Positions 1 through 6,930 of a DNA stretch of 64,000 nt are shown here, one piece after another (positions within the stretch are counted from its first letter, which is position 1; each line of letters opens with the position of its first letter). Made by a program: the position numbers and the translations under genes. The notes beneath the pieces were generated by a model. The model ran no database searches, was not told the origin of the DNA, and worked only from the letters and a program-made list of their open reading frames with translations. Origin of the DNA: an uncultured Eubacterium sp. (lineage in GTDB: Bacteria; Bacillota; Clostridia; Lachnospirales; Lachnospiraceae). The DNA lies in the NCBI GenBank assembly GCA_910589595.1, contig CAJUTM010000007.1, forward strand, positions 62,001 to 126,000. Direction: 5' to 3'.

Positions 1-29
1 AATTATTTGCAAAAAGTAGAAATTTATAC

Positions 30-58
30 TTGCAAAATGAGTAGAATTTTGCTAGAAT
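30..58 (+). promoter_or_regulatory. Probable sigma-A promoter of rpmB
   Basis: A -35 TTGCAA (30-35) and a -10 TAGAAT (53-58) are separated by 17 bp. The -35 lies inside the second of two similar direct repeats (7-25 and 30-50, each beginning TTGCAAAA and containing GTAGAA), spaced 23 bp, which could be an operator. The assignment rests on hexamers and spacing only. Confidence 0.55.
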
Positions 59-139
59 ATTCGTGTTGTCGTGTGTAAGATATATAGTTTATTGATATAA
101 AAGGGACATGCGAAGTTAGAGCAGAAGGAGGTGCTTTTC

Positions 140-325
140 ATGGCAAAATGTGCAGTATGTGGAAAAGGCGTACACTTTGGTAACGCTGTCAGCCACTCTC
201 ATAGAAGAAGCAATAAGATTTGGAAATCAAATTTGAAATCGGTTCGGGTGAAAGTGAATGGCGGTACAAAGAAAATGTATGTATGTACTTCATGCCTTCG
301 TTCCGGAAAAGTAGAAAGAGCGTAG
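140..325 (+). CDS. rpmB: 50S ribosomal protein L28
   Basis: This 61-aa basic protein is a component of the large ribosomal subunit. It starts MAKCAVCGKGV and contains the family pattern GNAVSHSHRRSNKIWK, with a second CTSC cysteine pair near the end, so it is the zinc-ribbon form with two CxxC pairs. Length matches the family (about 61-63 aa). The ATG at 140 is chosen over an in-frame GTG at 131 because AGGAGGTG (126-133) is correctly spaced before it and the product then begins with the conserved MAKC. In Bacillus rpmB is a neighbour of yloU-yloV; here the Asp23 and fakA homologues follow 2.2 kb downstream, so 724-2255 probably entered a conserved neighbourhood. Confidence 0.97.
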   Translation: MAKCAVCGKGVHFGNAVSHSHRRSNKIWKSNLKSVRVKVNGGTKKMYVCTSCLRSGKVERA

Positions 326-423
326 TCGCATTTGGATTGTGCAAAGTAAAAGGAGTTGTCGTATCGGTGACAGTGAACCGCCGTACAGACATCTTCTTTT
401 TTTGTGTACAGGTTTTTGTACCA

Positions 424-567
424 TCAGTCACACGAGGTAAATAAGTTGTATCCGAGAACAAGGCAGGCAATTATAATCAGTATGGCTAACAGGCTATGGC
501 GCATGAATAGCATGATGCACATACCAATGCCAATCCAAAAGAGAATAAATCCAATCAGTCGTTTCAT
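424..567 (-). CDS. 47-aa membrane microprotein, unknown function
   Basis: A short reading frame on the minus strand starts at ATG 567 (MKRLIGFILFWIGIG) and ends LFTSCD. Almost the whole peptide is hydrophobic and suggests two closely spaced membrane helices, about residues 4-21 and 25-43, with a positive MKR start and an MRH turn. A weak GGTGG precedes the start by 6 nt. The codons are a clean run of hydrophobic residues with conserved-looking positive and Cys ends, which is unlikely for a chance frame. I recall similar short 'MKRxIGFIxFWIxxG' proteins in Lachnospiraceae, but this was not searched. It is convergent with rpmB. Function is unknown. Confidence 0.6.
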   Translation of the reverse strand: MKRLIGFILFWIGIGMCIMLFMRHSLLAILIIIACLVLGYNLFTSCD

Positions 568-685
568 GCGTATCCACCGGATTAGTAAGGGTTAGTATTA
601 TTATATGCGGGAGAGGGAAAAACGGAACCGGCAATGGCAATGAATGATAATTTGCTATAGGTATCTATCCTTTTTCACATCTCTG

Positions 686-694
686 TGCTATAAT
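686..694 (+). promoter_or_regulatory. Extended -10 promoter element
   Basis: TGCTATAAT is an extended -10 located 30 bp before the GyrI-like gene. No good -35 is present 17 bp upstream, so the TGN extension would carry recognition. Confidence 0.4.
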
Positions 695-723
695 AAGTTT
701 TACATCTGAAAAGGAGAATAACA

Positions 724-1356
724 ATGTCATTTGATTATAAGAAAGAATACAAAGAATTTTATATGCCGCCTAAAAAGCCGAGTATTGTAGAAGTGCCGTC
801 GATGAATTACATTGCAGTCTGTGGAAAGGGCAATCCTAATGACGAAGATGGTGAATATAAGGCATCGATTGGTTTACTTTATGGCATTGCTTTTACTATA
901 AAAATGAGTTACAAAGGGGATTATAAGATTGGTGGGTATTTTGAATATGTCGTTCCGCCTCTGGAAGGGTTTTGGTGGCAGGATGGCGTTGACGGTATAG
1001 ACTACGCTCATAAAGAGAACTTCAACTTTATTTCACTTATTCGTCTGCCTGACTTTGTTACAAAAGAGGACTTTGATTGGGCAGTTTCGGAAGCAACAAA
1101 AAAGAAAAAGACAGATTTTTCCAAAGTTGAGTTTTTCACATATAATGAAGGTGTTTGCGTTCAGTGTATGCATATCGGCTCCTATGATGATGAGCCGGCC
1201 ACCATTGCAGCTATGCACGAGTACGCCGCAAAAAATGGATACGAGCTTGACATTACGGAGGCTCGTTTTCATCACGAGATTTACTTATCAGACCCGAGAA
1301 GGTGTAATCCTGAAAAACTCAAGACAGTGGTACGTCATCCGATTAAAAAAATTTAA
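724..1356 (+). CDS. GyrI-like small-molecule-binding protein
   Basis: The 210-aa cytoplasmic protein begins MSFDYKKEYKEFYMPPKKPSIVEVP, followed by MNYIAVCGKGNPN and a segment ending GGYFEYVVPPLEGFWW, the arrangement of stand-alone GyrI-like (AraC effector-binding-like) proteins. The C-terminal half holds the second alpha/beta repeat with VQCMHIGSYDDEP and a HHEIYLSDPRR end, typical of this family. No DNA-binding domain is attached, so it is not itself a regulator. Members bind hydrophobic or cationic compounds and some degrade them; the ligand here is unknown. GAAAAGGAG (709-717) precedes the ATG. It is monocistronic between rpmB and two decayed genes. Confidence 0.85.
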   Translation: MSFDYKKEYKEFYMPPKKPSIVEVPSMNYIAVCGKGNPNDEDGEYKASIGLLYGIAFTIKMSYKGDYKIGGYFEYVVPPLEGFWWQDGVDGIDYAHKENFNFISLIRLPDFVTKEDFDWAVSEATKKKKTDFSKVEFFTYNEGVCVQCMHIGSYDDEPATIAAMHEYAAKNGYELDITEARFHHEIYLSDPRRCNPEKLKTVVRHPIKKI

Positions 1357-1379
1357 TCAGAATATTTTGTTATTTTTAG

Positions 1380-1682
1380 GGAAGCGGGTATCCTGCAGTA
1401 TCCCATCCGGTCGGAAACAAAACATTTGCTAAGTGTACATCATTAAAGAAGATAACGATTCCGGCAGGGGTAACGAAGATTGGCAAGAAAGCATTTTACG
1501 GATGTAAGAAGTTAAAAACAATAACAATTAAAAGCAAAAAGCTGAACAGCAAATCAGTGGGAGCGCAGGCATTTAAGGGGCTTTACAAGAAAGCTGTGAT
1601 TAAAGTGCCAAAGAAACAGGATTGTCTGTTGGTAAAGATATTCCCAAACAGGCAGTCCGTGTATTTTGTTGCATGGTTTTGA
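1380..1682 (+). pseudogene. C-terminal remnant of a BspA-like leucine-rich-repeat surface protein
   Basis: Translation of this stretch gives a typical LRR_5 (BspA-like) unit: ...VGNKTFAKCTSLKKITIP, then GVTKIGKKAFYGCKKLKTI and a Lys-rich tail with KAVIKVPKK, ending at a TGA at 1680. There is no start codon or ribosome site; the frame opens after a stop at 1377-1379, directly behind the GyrI-like gene. Intact members are secreted proteins with many such repeats and a similar Lys-rich C-terminus. Only the last one to two repeats remain, so this is a truncated gene end. Confidence 0.7.
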
Positions 1683-1762
1683 GTCTTCACAGTTTTTAAG
1701 GTTTGGTATTGTCAGCCTAATCACCAGTAAAGATTCAGTGGATATTTTTCAATGGCTATGTT

Positions 1763-2255
1763 ATGCTAAATTTAGGGAATGTAAGGGAGAGACTATTGGA
1801 AGTAGAAAATACATTGTCGAAAAAGATTGATACGGCAGGGCAGAATGCGTCATATGATGCGTATTGCCGGAATCTTTTAGTAAACAAACAGATTTTAGCC
1901 TGTATTTTGAAGACGTGTGTGAAAGAATTTTACGATTGTCCGGTAAAAGATATTGAAGAAAATGAAAATGCTGGATGTTCTCCTGTCAGACCGGATATTG
2001 CCGGAAGAAAAGAAAAAGATATTAAAAGATGAGTTTGATGTTGCAATGACTAAAACAATGGAAAGAGAGGCGATGGAAATGTGTAATCTTTCACAGGGAA
2101 TCGTAGATAGGACTACAATCAATTATATTATTAGTATGATGAAAAATTTGAACTTATCAGAGGAAGAATGTATGGAGGCGTTAGATATTCCACAAGAACA
2201 TCGGGAACTGTATCATATGATGTTACAAGACAAAATGGAAGTCAGTCAAGTATAA
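1763..2255 (+). pseudogene. Internally deleted PD-(D/E)XK (Rpn-type) nuclease/transposase family gene
   Basis: Two overlapping frames together carry the two ends of one protein. The first (from 1763) has the N-terminal pattern CRNLLVNKQILACILK...VKEFYDCPVKDIEE. The second, from about 1953, gives LDVLLSDRILPEEKKKIL, then DEFDVAMTKTMEREAMEMCN and a C-terminal NLSEEECMEALDIP. These are the start and end of the roughly 300-aa Rpn-like PD-(D/E)XK family common in Lachnospiraceae. The nuclease core between them is missing and the frames join around 1950-1960, so a deletion of several hundred bases with a frameshift is inferred. No catalytic residues remain. Confidence 0.7.
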
Positions 2256-2270
2256 TGTGAAATTTGCAGG

Positions 2271-2310
2271 GGCTCCGGACTCATGGATTTGAGTTTGGGG
2301 TCTTTTATTT
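2271..2310 (+). terminator. Rho-independent terminator
   Basis: CTCCGGACTCA pairs with TGAGTTTGGGG (with G-U pairs) across a 6-nt loop and is followed by TCTTTTATTT. It lies 16 bp after the end of the decayed nuclease gene. Confidence 0.7.
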
Positions 2311-2337
2311 ACGCGGAGGCAAAGTGAGGATATGTCT

Positions 2338-2402
2338 GTGCTTGCACAAGACTATCCGAGCGCGCCCGCGAACCCGAGCAGTCTCGCGAAGCGTGACGCT
2401 CG
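2338..2402. other. GC-rich segment with nested stems
   Basis: The stretch is clearly more GC-rich than its surroundings. It holds TGTGC-TT-GCACA (2338-2349), then an outer CGAGCG/CGCTCG stem (2357-2362 with 2397-2402) enclosing CGCGA/TCGCG (2367-2371 with 2384-2388). It is not a tRNA and has no reading frame. It may be a dispersed repeat or a remnant of a mobile element. Confidence 0.4.
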
Positions 2403-2463
2403 TGGTTTAAATGATGGAGGAGAAAAGGCGGTCAACCCATTATTAAAACAATCCGTTGTTTCG

Positions 2464-2492
2464 TTGATTTTTTTTTGAAAATGGTGTAAAAT
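2464..2492 (+). promoter_or_regulatory. Sigma-A promoter of the Asp23/Gls24-fakA unit
   Basis: TTGATT (2464-2469) and TAAAAT (2487-2492) are separated by 17 bp, 44 bp before the start codon of the Asp23/Gls24 gene. Confidence 0.65.
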
Positions 2493-2535
2493 ATATATTA
2501 AGTGTGCAATAAAATAAGTAGATTGGAGGCTTACT

Positions 2536-2892
2536 ATGAAAGGACAGATGAATACCGAGATGGGGAAAATCATTGTGGATGAAGATGTGCTGGCAAAATA
2601 TGCCGGTTCCGCAGCGGTCGAATGTTTTGGCGTCGTGGGAATGGCATCCGTTAGTGTTCGTGATGGTATTGTCAAATTATTGAAGAAAGACAATCTGCGC
2701 CATGGTGTTAATGTCACTGTAGAAGAAGGAAAATTATACATTGAACTTCATATCATTGTAGCTTATGAGGTAAGTATTTTGGCAGTTGCTGAAAATCTGG
2801 TTGACAATGTAAAATATAAAGTTGAAGAATATACAGGCATGGAAGTTGGCAGAATTACCGTATGTGTGGAAGGGGTACGGGTAATTAACTAA
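2536..2892 (+). CDS. Asp23/Gls24 family protein (YloU-like)
   Basis: This 118-aa protein belongs to the Asp23/Gls24 family, known as alkaline-shock or envelope-stress-associated proteins. Family features are IVVDEDVLAKYAGSAAVECFGVVGMA near the N-terminus (residues about 12-38), the short beta segments VNVTVEEGKLYIELHIIVAYEV, and the C-terminal YTGMEVGRITVCVEGVRV. No signal or membrane helix is seen. TTGGAGG precedes the ATG. It is followed after 34 nt by a fakA homologue, the same pairing as yloU-yloV in Bacillus, which points to a membrane or fatty-acid related role. The exact biochemical activity of the family is not established. Confidence 0.92.
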   Translation: MKGQMNTEMGKIIVDEDVLAKYAGSAAVECFGVVGMASVSVRDGIVKLLKKDNLRHGVNVTVEEGKLYIELHIIVAYEVSILAVAENLVDNVKYKVEEYTGMEVGRITVCVEGVRVIN

Positions 2893-2926
2893 TTAGCGGG
2901 CCTAATTTATTTTGGAGGAAATAACA

Positions 2927-4651
2927 GTGAATATAAAGACGATTGATGCCAAGGTAATACAAAAATGCTTTTTGGCCGGCGCCAATGCCATTGATGCCAA
3001 AAAGGAGAAAATTAATGATTTGAATGTATTTCCGGTTCCGGATGGTGATACGGGAACGAATATGACAATGACGATTATGTCGGCGGCGAGGGAAGTTGCC
3101 GCTCTGGAAAATCCGGACATGAAGAGCCTGTGCAAAGCGATTTCCGGCGGTTCACTCCGCGGGGCAAGAGGAAATTCGGGAGTTATTTTGTCCCAGCTTC
3201 TGCGTGGCTTTACAAAAGAAATTTCACACGAAAAAGAGGTAGATGCCGATGTTCTGACAAGAGCTTTCGAGAGAGCGGTGGAATCTGCGTATAAGGCAGT
3301 AATGAAGCCGAAAGAGGGAACGATTCTTACCGTGGCGCGCGGTGGCTCGGATAAGGCGTTAGAGTTAAACGGGCATACCGATAATCTCGCGGAATTTGTC
3401 AATCACATTATCATGCATATGCGCGATGTGCTTGAGCAGACGCCGGAGATGCTTCCCGTATTAAAAGAAGCCGGCGTGGTAGATTCCGGCGGCGAGGGTC
3501 TGCTGACGATTATGGAGGGCGCGTACGACGCCCTGATTGGCAAACAAGTGAATTATGCGGTAGAGCCGGAAGTGAAACGAACGGAAGCTGGCTCGGGTAT
3601 TAAAGCAGAGGCTATCGCAGACGCAGATATTAAATTTGGATATTGTACGGAATTTATTATTATGACGGACAAAGAGTTTCAGAGTAGGGATGAGAGGGAA
3701 TTCAAAGGGTATTTGGAATCTATCGGTGATTCCATTGTCTGTGTTGCGGATGAAGATATCGTAAAAATCCATGTTCATACGAACGACCCGGGATTAGCTA
3801 TTCAAAAGGCTCTCACCTATGGCTCTCTGACGCGGATGAAGATTGATAATATGAGGGAAGAGCATAATGAGCGCGTTATTCAAAATTCCCGTCAGATGGC
3901 GGAAGAGCAGAAAGAAAACGACGCAAAACAGTCCGGAGATTCTATGGGTGATAAGACGAAAGAAAATGTTACTGTATCGGAAATGCCGCACAAAGACAAC
4001 GCTTTTATCAGTGTTTCCGTAGGCGAGGGATTGCGCGAAATCTTCCGCGACCTCGGTGTCGACTACATTATTGAGGGCGGGCAGACGATGAATCCGAGTA
4101 CGGAAGACATTTTGAGCGCCATTCAGAAAGTGAATGCGGACAATATTTTCATTCTGCCGAATAATGGCAATATTATATTGGCTGCCGAACAGGCCAGAGA
4201 ATTAACGGAAGACAAAAATATTGTTGTGATTCCGACGAAAAATATACCGCAGGGAATTACGGCAATGATAAATTTTGTCGAGGGGATGACGCCGGAGGAA
4301 AATGAAGAGGCAATGAGGCAAAGTCTGTCGGAAGTGAAATCCGGTCAGGTCACGTATGCGGTTCGCGATACACTCATTGATGGAAAAGAGATTAAGGCCG
4401 GGGATATTATGGGATTGAGTGACAAGACAATCGAAACGGTCGGAACGGATGTCGTTGAGACAACGCTGGCGTTGTTAAAGAAGATGTTGGAGGAAGAGTC
4501 AGAAATTGTTACCATCTATTATGGTCAGGAGGGCTCGGAAGAAGACGCCAGAAAAATAGCTGCAGCGTTAGCAGAAGTCGATGAGGATTTAGAGGTAGAA
4601 ATACATTTTGGCGGTCAGCCGATTTATTATTATTTTGTCTCGGTTGAATAG
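2927..4651 (+). CDS. fakA: DAK2-domain fatty acid kinase (FakA/YloV)
   Basis: The 574-aa protein phosphorylates exogenous fatty acids held by a FakB partner, feeding phospholipid synthesis. The N-terminal DhaL/DAK2 domain (about residues 1-200) has the ATP/Mg motif PVPDGDTGTNM and GARGNSGVILSQLLRGF, followed by DSGGEGLLTIMEGAYDAL. A middle domain follows (CTEFIIMT...IHVHTNDPG) and then a C-terminal DegV-like fold (FISVSVGEGLREIF, GGQTMNPSTEDIL). A GTG at 2927 is preferred over an in-frame TTG at 2912 because GGAGG lies between them at the right spacing for the GTG. Length agrees with YloV (about 550 aa). No FakB gene lies in the window. Confidence 0.92.
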   Translation: MNIKTIDAKVIQKCFLAGANAIDAKKEKINDLNVFPVPDGDTGTNMTMTIMSAAREVAALENPDMKSLCKAISGGSLRGARGNSGVILSQLLRGFTKEISHEKEVDADVLTRAFERAVESAYKAVMKPKEGTILTVARGGSDKALELNGHTDNLAEFVNHIIMHMRDVLEQTPEMLPVLKEAGVVDSGGEGLLTIMEGAYDALIGKQVNYAVEPEVKRTEAGSGIKAEAIADADIKFGYCTEFIIMTDKEFQSRDEREFKGYLESIGDSIVCVADEDIVKIHVHTNDPGLAIQKALTYGSLTRMKIDNMREEHNERVIQNSRQMAEEQKENDAKQSGDSMGDKTKENVTVSEMPHKDNAFISVSVGEGLREIFRDLGVDYIIEGGQTMNPSTEDILSAIQKVNADNIFILPNNGNIILAAEQARELTEDKNIVVIPTKNIPQGITAMINFVEGMTPEENEEAMRQSLSEVKSGQVTYAVRDTLIDGKEIKAGDIMGLSDKTIETVGTDVVETTLALLKKMLEEESEIVTIYYGQEGSEEDARKIAAALAEVDEDLEVEIHFGGQPIYYYFVSVE

Positions 4652-4708
4652 TAAATGTGATGAAAAGTCAGGATAAGTAAATTTATGATTACGGAAAAGA
4701 GGGGAAAC

Positions 4709-5308
4709 ATGAATATTGTATGTTTAGATTTAGAAGGGGTACTGGTGCCGGAAATATGGATTGCGTTTGCAGAGGAGACGGGAATACCCGAGTTGAAAAG
4801 AACGACAAGGGATGAGCCGGATTATGACAAGCTGATGAATTTCCGTATACAGACGCTGAAGGAGCATTCGCTTGGTTTACGGCAGATACAGGAGACGATT
4901 GCCAAAATCGACCCGATACCGGGGGCCAGAGAGTTTTTGGATGAGCTGCGCGCTCTCACACAGGTAATTATCATCAGTGATACGTTTACGCAGTTTGCGG
5001 GGCCGCTTATGAAAAAACTCGGGTATCCGACTATTTTCTGCAATACGCTTGAAGTGGCGGAAAATGGTGAGATTACCGGTTATAAGCTGCGCGTGGAAAA
5101 TTCGAAATATACGACGGTGAAAGCCCTGCAGTCGATTGGTTATGAAACGATTGCCAGTGGCGACAGCCATAACGATTTAGGAATGATTCAGGCTAGTAAA
5201 GCGGGATTTCTGTTTAAGAGCACAGAGCGGATTAAGGCAGATTATCCGGAACTTCCGGCGTATGAAGAATATGACGAATTACTGGCAGCAATTAAAAATG
5301 CTTTGTAG
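4709..5308 (+). CDS. thrH: ThrH-type phosphoserine phosphatase / phosphoserine:homoserine phosphotransferase
   Basis: The 199-aa HAD-superfamily enzyme starts MNIVCLDLEGVLVPEIW, where DLEGVLVPE is the ThrH form of motif I (DxExxxxP). Motif II is IIISDTF and motif III/IV is the lysine in ENSKYTT followed by SGDSHNDLGMI. Length and the whole N-terminus match ThrH (about 200 aa). The ATG at 4709, preceded by GAGGGG, is preferred over the in-frame ATG at 4685. SerA and SerC are encoded at 19.8-22.1 kb while no ordinary SerB is seen, so it may supply the last step of serine synthesis; that link is inference. It is followed after 11 nt by map. Confidence 0.88.
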   Translation: MNIVCLDLEGVLVPEIWIAFAEETGIPELKRTTRDEPDYDKLMNFRIQTLKEHSLGLRQIQETIAKIDPIPGAREFLDELRALTQVIIISDTFTQFAGPLMKKLGYPTIFCNTLEVAENGEITGYKLRVENSKYTTVKALQSIGYETIASGDSHNDLGMIQASKAGFLFKSTERIKADYPELPAYEEYDELLAAIKNAL

Positions 5309-5319
5309 AAGGGGACTGG

Positions 5320-6201
5320 ATGAATATGGCAAAGCAGATAGGACGTAATGAGCCTTGTTGGTGTGGAAGCGGACGCAAGTACAAAGTATGCCACGCTTCC
5401 TTTGACGAAAAAATACATTCTTTTGAAGAAGCCGGACATATTGTGCCGCCGCATAAGATTATAAAGACGCCGGCACAGGTGGAAAAGATAAAGGAAAGTT
5501 GTGTGATTAATATTGCCATTCTCGATTATTTGGAGACGGTTATCCGTCCGGGGATGAATACGGCGGAGATTGATAAAATTGTCTATGAGATGACGACGGA
5601 GCGCGGTGCGGTTCCGGCACCGCTGCATTACGAGGGATTTCCCTACAGTGTGTGTACATCAGTAAACGAACAGGTTTGTCACGGATTTCCGTCCAAAGAT
5701 GTTGTTTTGCAGGATGGTGATATTGTCAATGTGGATTGCTCTACGATTCTCAATGGATTTTATTCGGACTCATCCCGTATGTTTTGTATCGGGGATGTGT
5801 CTCCAGAAAAAAAGAAACTGGTAGAAGTCACGAAAGAATGCGTAGAAAAAGGGTTGGAGCAGGTGAAGCCGTGGGGCTTCTTAGGCGATATGGGGCAGGC
5901 CGTACACGACCACGCAGAAGCCAATGGCTATACGGTTGTGAGGGAAATCGGAGGACACGGAGTCGGACTCGAGTTTCACGAGGAGCCCTGGGTTGGATAT
6001 AATTCCCAAAAGGGAGAAGAAATGCTTATGGTTCCCGGTATGATATTTACGATTGAACCGATGGTAAATATGGGAAAACAGGCAATTTATACTGATTCCC
6101 GTAATCATTGGGAAGTTTACACGAAAGACCATATGCCGTCGGCACAGTGGGAAATTATGGTGCTTGTGACCGAAGATGGGCATGAGGTACTTTGCTGGTA
6201 A
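5320..6201 (+). CDS. map: Type I methionine aminopeptidase with N-terminal SEC-C zinc motif
   Basis: The 293-aa enzyme removes the initiator methionine from nascent proteins. Residues about 7-28 form an SEC-C motif (IGRNEPCWCGSGRKYKVCH), a zinc finger also found on SecA. The catalytic pita-bread domain follows, with HYEGFPYSVCTSVNEQVCHG, the metal ligand Asp in VNVDCS and SDSSRMF, the conserved GGHGVGLEFHEEP, and the Glu in FTIEPM and WEIMVLVT. AAGGGG is 5 nt before the ATG at 5320; an ATG at 5326 is also possible. The extra SEC-C domain is shared by many Clostridia and may help ribosome docking. Confidence 0.95.
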   Translation: MNMAKQIGRNEPCWCGSGRKYKVCHASFDEKIHSFEEAGHIVPPHKIIKTPAQVEKIKESCVINIAILDYLETVIRPGMNTAEIDKIVYEMTTERGAVPAPLHYEGFPYSVCTSVNEQVCHGFPSKDVVLQDGDIVNVDCSTILNGFYSDSSRMFCIGDVSPEKKKLVEVTKECVEKGLEQVKPWGFLGDMGQAVHDHAEANGYTVVREIGGHGVGLEFHEEPWVGYNSQKGEEMLMVPGMIFTIEPMVNMGKQAIYTDSRNHWEVYTKDHMPSAQWEIMVLVTEDGHEVLCW

Positions 6202-6269
6202 TTAGACAGTGGTAAGTCAGGAGGCGGTCTGCCACAGTCAGGTTTAGAAGACAGAAGGAGACAAAAAAT

Positions 6270-6887
6270 ATGTTTAAGAGAAAAAGAGTAGGAAAAGCAG
6301 ATGTGATTGTAACCGTTATTATTTTAATAGCTTTATATGCCATCGGTATTTACAACGCCGTGGCGAGCAATCTGACTACTGATTTGGCGACGATGAAACC
6401 AGATGAGTATCAGACGGGGAAATATGTCGAGGCAGACGTAGCCGTGAATCTGGGTTCGTATTGTCAGGAAGAATCGTACCGTTTTCATTTTATAAAGACG
6501 GGTACGGCAGATTATTACGTTGTATCAACGAAAAAGGATGCAAAAGACTGTATCAGCCTGAAAACCAATAAAAATACCGAAGAATGGGAAAAAATGGCGC
6601 AGGAGACGGAAACCTATATGCAAAATGGCGGCAAAGAGCCGGCAGTCCGGCATATTAAGGGACAGCTTCGCAAATGTGATACGGACGAAGCAAAATATCT
6701 GCGTGAATTTATGCAGGGCACGGAAGCTCTCGGTATCACCTACAGTGAATATTACATACAGGAGACCGATGGAATCGACGCCTATGCCATTCTGATTGCG
6801 GCGCTTGGAATTACGCTTGTCATGGGACTTCGTTTCTTCCTGCTGAGCCGGCAGAATAAAGATTGGAAACCGGAAGAGGAAGAATAG
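6270..6887 (+). CDS. Membrane-anchored protein of unknown function
   Basis: This 205-aa protein has a hydrophobic helix near the N-terminus (about residues 13-31, VIVTVIILIALYAIGIYNAV) and a second near the C-terminus (about 172-191, AILIAALGITLVMGLRFFLL), with about 140 residues between them and an acidic tail. This predicts an extracytoplasmic central domain held at both ends, or a reentrant arrangement. The central part has YRFHFIKTGTADYYVVSTKKD, resembling no family I can name with confidence. GAAGGAG precedes the ATG. It lies 43 nt before the lipoprotein gene, with which it is probably cotranscribed. Confidence 0.75.
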   Translation: MFKRKRVGKADVIVTVIILIALYAIGIYNAVASNLTTDLATMKPDEYQTGKYVEADVAVNLGSYCQEESYRFHFIKTGTADYYVVSTKKDAKDCISLKTNKNTEEWEKMAQETETYMQNGGKEPAVRHIKGQLRKCDTDEAKYLREFMQGTEALGITYSEYYIQETDGIDAYAILIAALGITLVMGLRFFLLSRQNKDWKPEEEE

Positions 6888-6930
6888 GTTATGCTTCTTC
6901 GAGCGTAGATGTTTGAAATGGGAGGTAAGT

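Noticed and set aside
2352..2741. A 129-codon minus-strand frame opposite the Asp23/Gls24 gene
   Set aside because: It overlaps a firm plus-strand gene and its promoter, and has no homology-like features.
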